In this document: piece after piece, positions 28,791 to 36,993 of the stretch
Layout of the letters: every line of letters begins with the position of its first letter
How positions within the stretch are numbered: position 1 is the first letter of the stretch
Source of the DNA: Leminorella richardii
GTDB taxonomy: Bacteria; Pseudomonadota; Gammaproteobacteria; Enterobacterales; Enterobacteriaceae
Direction: 5' to 3'
DNA length: 64,000 nucleotides
Assembly: GCF_900478135.1 (NCBI RefSeq)
Contig: NZ_LS483470.1
Span: 1,918,501 to 1,982,500, forward strand
Position numbers and translations under genes: made by a program
Notes under the pieces: generated by a model
Seen by the model: the letters and a program-made list of their open reading frames with translations, nothing else
What the model was told of the DNA's origin: nothing
The model's database searches: none

Positions 28791-29291
28791 ATGACTAAAA
28801 ATATGAATAACATTCAAGAGGAAGCCCGATCGGCCGCAAAGCTGGATAGCGTAGACCGAACGCTATTAGGCCTTCTCTCTCAGGACTGTTCTCAAAGCTA
28901 TGCGCAGCTTGGTGAAAAATTGCACCTTTCAGCTCCCGCGGTTCACGAGCGCGTTAAGCGCATGAAGCGTCAGGGCGTTATTTTAGCCTCGGTCGCCAAG
29001 CTCGATCCCATTTCTCTGGGACGTCCGCTGTTGTGCTTTATTCACGTCATGACGAATACCATTGCACGAACCCGCGACATCGCCGCACAGACCAATCTGC
29101 CTGACGTAGAGGAAATACACACCGTGGCCGGAGACTACGGTTTGCTGATGAAGGTAAGGACGCGCGATATGAAATCACTGGAGGAGCTATTGGCAACGAT
29201 CCACCGTGTTGACGGTGTTTCCGGTACGCGCACGCAAATGGTGCTGTCAACACTAATGGAGCGCGGTCCGAATGCGGAATTGACAGATTAG
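28791..29291 (+). CDS. Lrp/AsnC-family transcriptional regulator
   Basis: 166 aa. The N-terminal HTH (about residues 22-75: LDSVDRTLLGLLSQDCSQSYAQLGEKL... VHERVKRMKRQGVI) is followed by a RAM ligand-binding domain (EIHTVAGDYGLLMKVRTRDM). Such proteins bind an amino acid and usually control the divergent gene. Here that is the decarboxylase at 27296-28735, a reasonable target. The 55-bp gap between the starts must hold both promoters. Confidence 0.9.
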   Translation: MTKNMNNIQEEARSAAKLDSVDRTLLGLLSQDCSQSYAQLGEKLHLSAPAVHERVKRMKRQGVILASVAKLDPISLGRPLLCFIHVMTNTIARTRDIAAQTNLPDVEEIHTVAGDYGLLMKVRTRDMKSLEELLATIHRVDGVSGTRTQMVLSTLMERGPNAELTD

Positions 29292-29377
29292 TAACCAGTT
29301 TACTAAACGTTTTTCTCTGCTGACTGAATTAGCGAGCAAAAATTAAACCGAGCAGAGGATTTTAATTGCCCCCTGCT

Positions 29378-30271
29378 CTATTTTTTAATACGCCTGTCAG
29401 GAGAGGCGATCAGCCATACCGCAAAACAGATGGCACAGGCACCAACAATAAATCCTTCGCCGATTTTCTCACCCAGCGCCAGATATCCCCACAGGCAGGC
29501 AAAAGGAGGAATAAGAAACGTGACTGTCAGCGTCTTCAGAGGGCCAATGTCTGCAATCAGTTTAAAATATAGAATATAGGCAACTGCAGTACAAAGCAGA
29601 CCGACTGCAATAATACTTCCCCACGCATAGGGTTGAAGCCAGTCTATTTGTGGCTCTGAAGCAAAAGTCCAGCCAAAGAAAGGCAGTAAAAATAGTGTTG
29701 CTCCGGCCTGACTACCAAAGGCGACAGTGCGGGGATCGAGCCCACCCTGTTCAGTGATCCAGCGCTTTGTGAGAAAACCAGCAAGACCATAGCACCCAGT
29801 AGCAACCAGACAGGCCAGCGTTCCTTTGAGCAGGTTATGCATTGAGTCAGTGCTGCCTAAGCTGCTAATAATAATAATTCCCACTAGGCCCAGAACAATA
29901 CCACTCAGTTTCTTTATCGTCAGAGTTTCTTTGAAGAAAACTGCACCAATAAGTGCTCCCATCATTGGTGCAGTTGCGTTAAAAACGGCGGAATAGCCCG
30001 CTGGCAACCATCGAGCAGCAATACAGTACATCAGAAATGGCAGCCCTGAATTAATGACGCCAAGCTGTAAGACTGCGGGCAGTTTTCCCCTGAAGGAAAA
30101 GAGTGAGCGGTAAAATAAGAGGATCGCCGCCAGTCCAATAAAACCAAAAAAGACCCTGAGAAAGGCCGTATTGACGGATCCGAATGCGGGAACGGCGACT
30201 TTCATAAATAAAAAACTTGCTCCCCATATTGCTGCAAGCAGGAGAAGTCGAACACAGTCAACAGTACGCAT
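29378..30271 (-). CDS. EamA/DMT-family transporter
   Basis: 297 aa, about ten membrane segments, two EamA repeats (residues about 10-140 and 150-290). Conserved features include LWGYLALGEKIGEGFIVGA near the C-terminus. Members export amino acids, amines or related metabolites. Convergent with the Lrp-type regulator and near the amino-acid decarboxylase, so export of the substrate or amine is plausible but unproven. Confidence 0.87.
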   Translation of the reverse strand: MRTVDCVRLLLLAAIWGASFLFMKVAVPAFGSVNTAFLRVFFGFIGLAAILLFYRSLFSFRGKLPAVLQLGVINSGLPFLMYCIAARWLPAGYSAVFNATAPMMGALIGAVFFKETLTIKKLSGIVLGLVGIIIISSLGSTDSMHNLLKGTLACLVATGCYGLAGFLTKRWITEQGGLDPRTVAFGSQAGATLFLLPFFGWTFASEPQIDWLQPYAWGSIIAVGLLCTAVAYILYFKLIADIGPLKTLTVTFLIPPFACLWGYLALGEKIGEGFIVGACAICFAVWLIASPDRRIKK

Positions 30272-30427
30272 TTCTAATTTCCATCTGACAAAAGCGGATT
30301 AACATTGAATATAGCCGTTTGTATTTACGGTATATTTTTATACTATGTTACACGCTTCCACATTCCGTTTCTTGTTTTTAAAGTATCTTACTAGAGTTTA
30401 CTCCTATGCTAACTTCAGGCAATAAAA

Positions 30428-30456
30428 AAGCCACTCCGCTGCTTTGGAGTGGCTTT
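30428..30456 (-). terminator. Hairpin terminator beside the barrel fragment
   Basis: AAAGCCACTCC and GGAGTGGCTTT pair perfectly over 11 bp, with A-rich flank on the plus strand giving a T run on the minus strand. It terminates the 30483-31088 fragment. Confidence 0.82.
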
Positions 30457-30482
30457 CGCTTATAAACAGCTAACGCATACGG

Positions 30483-31088
30483 TTAGAAGCTGTATTTAAT
30501 ACCAAGAATAGCCTGTGTATCACTGTAGCCCTTATCACCCATCTGCTGAGCCACGCTGCTCCACAGGTTCAGGTTTTTACTTAAGTGCCCTTCCACACCG
30601 ACTTTAATTTCGCCAATATTGCGCGTGCCGGCCTGGGAGTCAGACGTATCGTTCATCGTCACGCCAAAGCTCTTGCTGTTGTGGATCCAGTTGGCTTCCA
30701 CAAACGGCTGGAAGACTCGACCAGTGCTATCGTCAACGCTGCTGTGGCCCTGGGCATAGGCGCGCAGGCCTAACCGCGTAGAGAGGTTATCGCCTTTACC
30801 CGTCACTTTAGTGCCGTTTTCTTCACGATGCGCATCAGCATGAACGCCCATCCAGGTTAGCTGCGCTTTAGGCTGCAGCCAGTAGCTGGCGCGCTCGTTT
30901 TCACCCATCTTAAAGCTGTAGCCGGCTTCAACAGAGGCCAACCACCCCTTGGAATTATACTTTTCAGACGCCAGACCGTCGCCCTGAACGGTATTGTCAA
31001 ACCAGGCGTACTGCACCCAGCTGTCAATGTGCAGTCCGGACTTGTCTGCCTGATTGGCGTACCAGGTTTGCCTAACGTCATGACTCAC
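30483..31088 (-). pseudogene. Autotransporter barrel fragment (inverted copy of the 22620 gene's barrel)
   Basis: 201 codons covering the last two thirds of an autotransporter barrel, from TWYANQADKSG to GIKYSF. Over about 195 residues it differs from the barrel of the intact gene (25320-25913) at about 17 positions. One stretch of 188 bp differs at a single base. The passenger, linker, first barrel strands and signal are absent; the first seven codons are unrelated sequence. It cannot be a functional autotransporter but is a potential sequence donor. It has kept its own terminator. Confidence 0.88.
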
Positions 31089-31157
31089 ACGCTTAAGTAT
31101 TCGCCTCTTACCTGTAAATCCATAGCATCACCCTTCGCTATTCAGAAACCGTCTCGT

Positions 31158-31192
31158 GGCAATATGGCCATATCGTTTGGCCACATTGCCCA
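31158..31192. other. Inverted repeat beside the azoreductase gene end
   Basis: GGCAAT-ATGGCCA and TGGCCA-c-ATTGCC pair around a short loop. It lies past the stop of the azoreductase gene but has no T run; possibly a weak terminator. Confidence 0.4.
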
Positions 31193-31198
31193 TTCACG

Positions 31199-31840
31199 TC
31201 AATCTAAACGCGATATTAGCCGTGCCATATTTTCCTGCTCCCAGACCTCTATTTGCGAGTTGATAAAGGATTCAGAATCTGTTTTAAACGCCATTCCCGT
31301 CGCTTCAACAAAGTGAAGGTCTTTAATACCAATGACCTCTAACACCGCCCGCAAATACGGCCTAAAAAAGTCCGGCTGTATCGGTGGCTCTCTAAACATT
31401 GCACCACCTGAAGTTACCGCGCAGATAACCGGGCGATCGGCGAGTAAGCCAACTTTCCCTGTCTCTGTAGACTTAAAGGTGACATCGTTGCGAACAACGT
31501 GATCTATCCAATTCTTTAAAACGGCGGGGAGCCCAAAGTTGTGCACCGGAGTAGCAATAATAACCAAATTGGCCGCCTGCAGTTCCTTAATCAGATCGTC
31601 TGAATGTAATAGCTGCTCGCCAAAGCGAGCCTGAGCAAGCTCCGCGGGTATTAACAAAGATTCTGCATAAGCGGGCGACACTGCTGGCAAAAGCTGTTCA
31701 GCCAAATTCCGCGTTACCAGCGACACACGGTTGCCGAGCTGTTCCGTTAATCGGGATAACAGGTTGTCCCCCAAACTATGACTAGTCGACTGCTCACGGC
31801 GAGGACTGCATTTGATATAGAGAATATTTATAGGTGACAT
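31199..31840 (-). CDS. FMN-dependent NADH:quinone/azo reductase (AzoR-like)
   Basis: 213 aa from ATG 31840, chosen because AAGGAAGTTACG precedes it. Flavodoxin-like fold: INILYIKCSPRREQSTSH (phosphate-binding loop of FMN), TPVHNFGLPAVLKNWIDHVVR (the AzoR PMYNFxxPxxLKxxxDxxxR pattern) and VTSGG. It reduces quinones or azo compounds with NAD(P)H by two electrons. Second gene after the NDH-2-like flavoprotein with a 43-bp gap, so probably one operon, opposite an Rrf2 regulator. Confidence 0.9.
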   Translation of the reverse strand: MSPINILYIKCSPRREQSTSHSLGDNLLSRLTEQLGNRVSLVTRNLAEQLLPAVSPAYAESLLIPAELAQARFGEQLLHSDDLIKELQAANLVIIATPVHNFGLPAVLKNWIDHVVRNDVTFKSTETGKVGLLADRPVICAVTSGGAMFREPPIQPDFFRPYLRAVLEVIGIKDLHFVEATGMAFKTDSESFINSQIEVWEQENMARLISRLD

Positions 31841-31883
31841 CGTAACTTCCTTATAGGCTATGTCGAATGCTTTACTGTGACGG

Positions 31884-33080
31884 CTAAACGAAAGGCGCCA
31901 GCGGATCGGCAATGCTCAAAACAACATCGCGATCGGCTTTGGGCGGATAAATAAGCTCATTAGTAATGGCAATTTTTATCTTCTTCGCTTCCTGCCTAAC
32001 GCAGTTAACCTTCTGTTCCCAGCCTTCGGTATACACCGCACCCCATGCGCCTAAATCAAGGCAGGTCACATAGTTTTCCTGACGATACGCCAAGGGGGCA
32101 ACACCCAACAGATCCGCAGCTACGTTATGCCCGGCAAACTTCCCTAAGGGAATGGCGTGCTGGCAGGTCATCAATGCAAGATTGTTTTTATCGTCCGTCA
32201 GGGCGTGAGCAACATCTCCAGTTGCATAGATATCACGCTGCCCGATAACCCGAAGGTTTTCATCAACTTTCAGGCGACCTTTGTCGTCACGCGGAGCTTC
32301 AATGTGCGCCGTCAGCGGACTGGCTTCAACCCCAACAGTCCAAATAACGGTTTTTGACTCAATAAAAGTCCCGTCTTTTAAAAGAACCCCTTCAGGCTCG
32401 ATACGTTCAATACTGGCATTCAACAGCCATTTAACGCCAAGCTCTTCTGAGGCTTCCTTAATTACAGCCTGCATCTCAGCGCTGTAGCTGCTGCCAATAC
32501 TCGCCCCTCTATCGATAACAATGACTTCAACTTCACAGCCTAATGCGGCTTTCAGTCTAGTCGGCAGCTCCATTGCCATTTCGATACCGGTAAAACCACC
32601 TCCGCAAACAACAACGCGATTTCTTGCTGCAGAATCCGGCTGTGAGGGTAAATCTTGTAAATGTCTTTCCAAGACCGCAGCGGACTCAAGCTGATCGAGG
32701 TTAAAGGTATGCTCTTTGATGCCAGGGACCAGATCTTGCTTAACGCGACTACCGCTGGCAATGACCAGACGATCGTAGTTTAACTGCCCTGCTTTACCTT
32801 CACAGTCCCGGTAAACAACCCGCTTCTGCGCTGAGTCAATCTGTTCCGCCGTTCCCTGAAAGAATTGGACACCAACAGAGTGATACAACGGCAACAGCGG
32901 ACTCACCATTTGTCTTGCATTTTCTTCGTAAAGCCGAGGGCGAACACACAGTTCTGGCTTAGGCGCCAAAACGATAACATCAATGTCGTCCCTGTTATGT
33001 AAATGAATAAGTCTTGCCGCACTCAGCGCTGACCACATACCTGCAAACCCAGAACCGATAATGACTATTTTTTCTTTCAT
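31884..33080 (-). CDS. FAD/NAD(P)-dependent oxidoreductase, type II NADH dehydrogenase-like
   Basis: 398 aa. Two dinucleotide folds: IVIIGSGFAGMWSA (residues about 5-18, FAD) and VVVCGGGFTGIEMA (about 153-166, NADH). The FAD-closing motif DIYATGDVAHA also fits the NDH-2 family. No C-terminal membrane anchor is evident. It probably passes electrons from NAD(P)H to quinones. Start 33080 is the first codon before the FAD loop. Operon with the azoreductase; divergent from the Rrf2 gene at 33322. Confidence 0.88.
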   Translation of the reverse strand: MKEKIVIIGSGFAGMWSALSAARLIHLHNRDDIDVIVLAPKPELCVRPRLYEENARQMVSPLLPLYHSVGVQFFQGTAEQIDSAQKRVVYRDCEGKAGQLNYDRLVIASGSRVKQDLVPGIKEHTFNLDQLESAAVLERHLQDLPSQPDSAARNRVVVCGGGFTGIEMAMELPTRLKAALGCEVEVIVIDRGASIGSSYSAEMQAVIKEASEELGVKWLLNASIERIEPEGVLLKDGTFIESKTVIWTVGVEASPLTAHIEAPRDDKGRLKVDENLRVIGQRDIYATGDVAHALTDDKNNLALMTCQHAIPLGKFAGHNVAADLLGVAPLAYRQENYVTCLDLGAWGAVYTEGWEQKVNCVRQEAKKIKIAITNELIYPPKADRDVVLSIADPLAPFV

Positions 33081-33164
33081 GATGTTTTCACTGTGGTGAT
33101 GTTAATGGGCATCGCTTCTATGCCATGCCCTACGAATAGTGTGTGAAAACTATATCAGACGACT

Positions 33165-33193
33165 TTAACTAAGACAATATTAGTCTTAGTTAA
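33165..33193. promoter_or_regulatory. Perfect palindromic operator between NDH-like operon and Rrf2 gene
   Basis: TTAACTAAGAC (33165-33175), 7-base spacer, GTCTTAGTTAA (33183-33193): 11-bp perfect arms. It is 85 bp upstream of the oxidoreductase start and 129 bp upstream of the Rrf2 start. The Rrf2 protein encoded here is the obvious binding candidate. Confidence 0.7.
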
Positions 33194-33321
33194 GAAGTGA
33201 GAATTATCTAATACATTGAATAAAAATAAATTATAGTTAAAACATGTGAAATAACTCAGCATCCATTTATCCTAGATAGAAGAATTGCTATGATATTGAG
33301 ATGTAAAATGAGGAATTAAAA

Positions 33322-33831
33322 ATGGCCTTTTATAGTTCTGGCGTTGAATACGGCATTCACAGTTTAACCTGTATGATTGATGCAAAAGGCAATCGGCGTG
33401 AAATGACTGTCCGCGAAATTGCGCAACTACAGGGCGTGCCTTTTGACTATCTGTCAAAGATTTTTACCAAGCTCTCTAAGGCCGGTTTGATTGTTAGTAC
33501 TGAAGGCAAAGGAGGTGGAGTTCAACTGGCTCGCTCACCGGAGCTTATCACCCTGCTAGATATTGCACTGGCCATTGATGATAAAAAGTCCATTTTTCAA
33601 TGCAAAGAAGTGAGAGAACGCTTCGCCGTTTTTAATGATTCCCCACCTAAATGGGCCTGCTCGGGCGTTTGCGGAATACACGCCGTGATGAAAATGGCGC
33701 AGGATCGTATGGAAGAAGCGCTGGCGCAGTACTCTATTCTCGACATATCCCGCAGTATCTATGTAAAAGCGCCAGATAATTTCGCGATTGAAGTAGATGA
33801 ATGGATCGATAAAAAGAGACAGCAGAGTTAA
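33322..33831 (+). CDS. Rrf2-family transcriptional regulator
   Basis: 169 aa. Winged HTH at residues about 5-60 (GIHSLTCMID, TVREIAQLQGVPFDYLSKIFTKLSKAGLI) with the Rrf2 wing EGKGGGVQLA. Cys94, Cys113 and Cys117 lie in the region where IscR/NsrR carry cluster ligands, though with different spacing (19 and 4). Redox or electrophile sensing is plausible. It likely controls the divergent quinone-reductase operon through the palindrome at 33165-33193. Confidence 0.88.
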   Translation: MAFYSSGVEYGIHSLTCMIDAKGNRREMTVREIAQLQGVPFDYLSKIFTKLSKAGLIVSTEGKGGGVQLARSPELITLLDIALAIDDKKSIFQCKEVRERFAVFNDSPPKWACSGVCGIHAVMKMAQDRMEEALAQYSILDISRSIYVKAPDNFAIEVDEWIDKKRQQS

Positions 33832-33905
33832 GCTCTGTTATCACAAAGCCAGCGATAAACAGACCGCTTCGGCTGCGACAGCGTTAATATCTTGTGCCAC
33901 CTTTA

Positions 33906-33918
33906 GTGACATTGTCAC
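33906..33918. promoter_or_regulatory. GTGACATTGTCAC palindrome
   Basis: 13-bp palindrome starting 32 bp before the GNAT start codon and followed by five A. An almost identical one lies at 36673-36685. Binding protein unknown. Confidence 0.35.
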
Positions 33919-33937
33919 AAAAAGCGAGAAATAACCG

Positions 33938-34516
33938 ATGTCAGCACAAAATGAACTCAATCAGCTAAATGAAAAAGCGGATCCTATCCGCTATCTGCGG
34001 GCAACTTTGGAAGACTATGCAGATATTCTCACCGTCGCTGAACCTTTTTACCCTGAATCTAACGGACAGAATCAGGATCGGGGCTTTCTCGATAAGCGAT
34101 TTACAGCCCCCATGCTGGCCTCAATTAACGACCGCTTAGGGCTGTTGATTGCTAAGGATCAGAATCAGACTCTGCTTGGATTCTTAGGATTGTCCCCCTT
34201 TTCTGCCGGTTCACCGTCTCCCGTTGTTGACGCTATGCTAAAAGCACTGTCAATCTCCCGCGCGCCTTTACCTTTCATATTTGGCCCAGTTTGCGTAGCG
34301 GAAAGCGCCAGTGGGCGTGGCGTTTTTAAAGGCCTTTACGCAGAAATGTGGCACTTTTTGCCCTCAACGCTTTACCAGACCGGCTTTGCCTTTATCAATG
34401 AAAAAAATCAAAAATCTCTCGATGTGCACCGAAACGCTCTGGGGGCTGAAGTCGTTGATTCATTTTCACACAGCAGTGAACGCTATTTTGTCATTCGCTA
34501 TATCAGACCTGCATAA
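33938..34516 (+). CDS. GNAT-family acetyltransferase-like protein
   Basis: 192 aa. The middle shows a GNAT-type acetyl-CoA loop (SASGRGVFKGLYAEMW) and the later INEKNQKSLDVHRNALGAEVVD pattern typical of motif B. The N-terminal part is atypical for the family. Acceptor unknown. It lies 106 bp after the Rrf2 gene on the same strand but has its own upstream palindrome, so co-regulation is uncertain. Confidence 0.7.
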   Translation: MSAQNELNQLNEKADPIRYLRATLEDYADILTVAEPFYPESNGQNQDRGFLDKRFTAPMLASINDRLGLLIAKDQNQTLLGFLGLSPFSAGSPSPVVDAMLKALSISRAPLPFIFGPVCVAESASGRGVFKGLYAEMWHFLPSTLYQTGFAFINEKNQKSLDVHRNALGAEVVDSFSHSSERYFVIRYIRPA

Positions 34517-34718
34517 CGGATCTGGCTCGGCCAGACAGTATAGTCATGTATTAACAATAAAAACCTGTAATATCAATTCACTATACTTTTTACATACAAC
34601 TAAGCAGCATAATAAATACTATTTTGCTATAAGTAGTCACATCAATTAACTGATAAACTGCTCTCATCACGATTTTGCGTTTACCGATTGAACAATAAAA
34701 ATTTTTCTGAGGTTGGGA

Positions 34719-36110
34719 ATGAACATACCACTAATTATTAACGTCCTTGTTTTCGCAGTGCTTCTTATACTGCTGGCGCAAACGCGCCGCACGCAGTGGA
34801 GTCTGGCGAAAAAGGTTCTGCTTGGTCTTGTTATCGGTGTCCTGTTTGGGCTTGGACTTCAGTTTGTTTACGGCGTAGACAGTCCGGTTTTAAAAGAGTC
34901 TATCTCTTGGTTTAACATCGTTGGTAACGGCTACGTACAGCTGCTGCAGATGATCGTTATGCCTCTGGTTTTTGTCTCTATTCTCAGCGCGGTCGCCAAG
35001 CTGCATAACGCCTCTTCTCTGGGCAAAATCAGCTTTTTAACTATCGGGATCCTGCTGTTTACCACCATGATAGCCGCCTTTATCGGCATTATGATCACTC
35101 TGGCGTTCGGGCTGACGGCTGACGGTCTGGTTCAGGGCGCTCAAGAGACGGCTCGACTGGGAGCCATTGAATCGAACTATATAGGGAAAGTCGCTAACCT
35201 GAGTACGCCTCAGCTTATTCTTTCTTTTATTCCCAAAAACCCGTTTGCTGACCTGACCGGCGCTAACCCGACGTCGATCATCAGCGTGGTGATTTTCGCC
35301 GCCTTCCTGGGCGTGGCTTCTCTGCAGCTGCTTAAAGACGACGAAGTCAAGGGCCAGCGCGTGCTGACCGCCATTGACACTTTGCAGTCTTGGGTCATGA
35401 AGCTGGTGCGTTTAGTCATCAAACTGACCCCTTACGGCGTACTGGCGCTGATGACTAAGGTTGTAGCCTCATCAAACATTCAGGATCTGATCAAGCTAGG
35501 TAGCTTTATCGTCGCCTCTTATATCGCTTTGGGGTTGATGTTTGTTGTACACGGTATTCTGCTGAGCTTCACTGGCATTAATCCACTCAGATTCTTCCGT
35601 AAAGTGCTACCGGTGTTAACCTTTGCCTTTACCAGTCGCTCAAGCGCAGCCAGTATTCCGATGAATATCGAGGCACAAACCCGTCGACTGGGTGTTCCAG
35701 AAACCATCGCGAGCTTCTCTGCGTCATTTGGAGCAACTATCGGTCAGAACGGCTGTGCGGGTATCTATCCTGCTATGCTGGCGGTCATGGTGGCGCCGAC
35801 CGTTGGTATTAACCCCTTTGACCCAATGTGGATCCTGACTCTGGTTGCCATTGTTACCGTGAGTTCTGCTGGCGTGGCAGGCGTTGGCGGCGGTGCGACC
35901 TTTGCCGCCCTTATCGTCCTACCGATTATGGGGCTGCCGGTCACTCTGGTTGCGCTGCTGATTTCCGTTGAGCCGCTGATCGATATGGGTCGTACTGCGT
36001 TAAACGTGAATGGCGCCATGACAGCGGGTACCATTACCAGCCAGCTGCTGCGGCAAACGGATAAAGACGTCCTTGAGTCCGATGAGGACGAAGCGTTAGC
36101 CCATCGCTAA
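34719..36110 (+). CDS. tcyP: L-cystine/sodium symporter TcyP
   Basis: 463 aa from ATG 34719 (GAGGTTGGGA upstream), the same length as E. coli TcyP (YdjN). Dicarboxylate/amino acid:cation symporter family, with several transmembrane segments and the re-entrant loop SRSSAASIPMNIEAQTR. The GVAGVGGGATFAALIVLPIMGLP and ISVEPLIDMGRTALNVNGAMTAG regions closely match TcyP. It imports cystine across the inner membrane; in E. coli it belongs to the CysB regulon. Single gene with its own terminator. Confidence 0.95.
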   Translation: MNIPLIINVLVFAVLLILLAQTRRTQWSLAKKVLLGLVIGVLFGLGLQFVYGVDSPVLKESISWFNIVGNGYVQLLQMIVMPLVFVSILSAVAKLHNASSLGKISFLTIGILLFTTMIAAFIGIMITLAFGLTADGLVQGAQETARLGAIESNYIGKVANLSTPQLILSFIPKNPFADLTGANPTSIISVVIFAAFLGVASLQLLKDDEVKGQRVLTAIDTLQSWVMKLVRLVIKLTPYGVLALMTKVVASSNIQDLIKLGSFIVASYIALGLMFVVHGILLSFTGINPLRFFRKVLPVLTFAFTSRSSAASIPMNIEAQTRRLGVPETIASFSASFGATIGQNGCAGIYPAMLAVMVAPTVGINPFDPMWILTLVAIVTVSSAGVAGVGGGATFAALIVLPIMGLPVTLVALLISVEPLIDMGRTALNVNGAMTAGTITSQLLRQTDKDVLESDEDEALAHR

Positions 36111-36132
36111 TTGCTTCGCTTAATATGTAAAG

Positions 36133-36162
36133 AAATGCAGCCAAGTCGGCTGCATTTTTTTC
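36133..36162 (+). terminator. tcyP terminator
   Basis: AAATGCAGCC, loop AAGTC, GGCTGCATTT followed by further T. Confidence 0.92.
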
Positions 36163-36247
36163 GTTTCATTACCAACCGCTTCACTCAAAGTACACACGTC
36201 TCTGCTAGTCTTAACTGCATATGGCAACAAGAATTGAGGAGCCTGTA

Positions 36248-36595
36248 ATGAAAAAATCTCTCGCTATCACCCTCGCCACCCTTTTCACTGTCGCTCCACT
36301 GGCCGCGCTGGCCAATAACTGTGAAGAGATAAAGGCCGATATTGCACAGAAAATCGTTAGTAACGGCGTACCTGAAGATGGCTTTACGCTATCAACCCTA
36401 CCGGTAGGCCAGAACGTTCCTGAGGGCGCGAAATCTGTAGGCGGCTGCGACAAAGGTCAGCAGCAGATTATCTATAGTCGTACCGCGCGCTTAACCGACG
36501 CTCAGCCTGACCAAACGCCAAAGGTCGAAGATACTGAGCATCCTGAACTTCAACCTCAAACCGAGCCCCAGACTGAACCGCAAACGCAGCCCTAG
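36248..36595 (+). CDS. DUF1161-type small exported protein
   Basis: 115 aa from ATG 36248 (GAGGAG upstream). Signal peptide MKKSLAITLATLFTVAPLAALA, then NCEEIKADIAQKIVSNGV, GFTLSTLPV and VGGCDKGQQQIIYSR, the DUF1161 pattern with two Cys that probably form a disulfide. The C-terminus carries a Thr-Glu-Pro-Gln repeat tail not usual in this family. Periplasmic; function unknown. Confidence 0.85.
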   Translation: MKKSLAITLATLFTVAPLAALANNCEEIKADIAQKIVSNGVPEDGFTLSTLPVGQNVPEGAKSVGGCDKGQQQIIYSRTARLTDAQPDQTPKVEDTEHPELQPQTEPQTEPQTQP

Positions 36596-36672
36596 TCGTG
36601 CATACTAATGGCAGTATTACGCTATATAAATGCACGGCGAGATAGAAATGAATGAGAGAATAATTTGCATCT

Positions 36673-36685
36673 GTGACAATGTCAC
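36673..36685. promoter_or_regulatory. GTGACAATGTCAC palindrome
   Basis: 13-bp palindrome followed by five A, the second copy of the motif at 33906-33918 with one central difference. Confidence 0.35.
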
Positions 36686-36714
36686 AAAAATTGTGTAAAA
36701 AAAGTTAAATCACC

Positions 36715-36741
36715 GTCATCCCTTCTGCTGCAAGGGATGAC
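36715..36741 (+). terminator. Hairpin after the DUF1161 gene
   Basis: GTCATCCCTT and AAGGGATGAC are perfectly paired with a 7-base loop. No T run, 120 bp past the stop; terminator role is uncertain. Confidence 0.4.
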
Positions 36742-36993
36742 GCCACATCTCCCCTCCGCGTTAGCCACATTTATTCACGCCATAATTTGGACGTCTGGTT
36801 AGTATGATGTTATACCTTAAAAACCACGATAAGCCGAAGAAATGCTATTTCTCGTATTTTTATTGATATTTTTTGCTAGATAAACCCGCTTTTTTCACTG
36901 TTTAAACCAGCCTTTTTACAGGCTGCCGCTGTCTGAATCCACGAATTGATTTGTCCAAGCGCTTTTCATTCACACTGTTTTCCCGGAGGAAAC

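Larger units (their letters stand above)
36596..36993. other. Intergenic region with palindrome and hairpin
   Basis: 398 bp. It holds a 13-bp palindrome (36673-36685), a hairpin with 10-bp perfect arms (36715-36741) and CAGCC/GGCTG near 36910-36930. CCCGGAGGAAAC precedes the ATG at 36994. No gene seen. Probably carries the osmoprotectant operon promoter. Confidence 0.5.
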
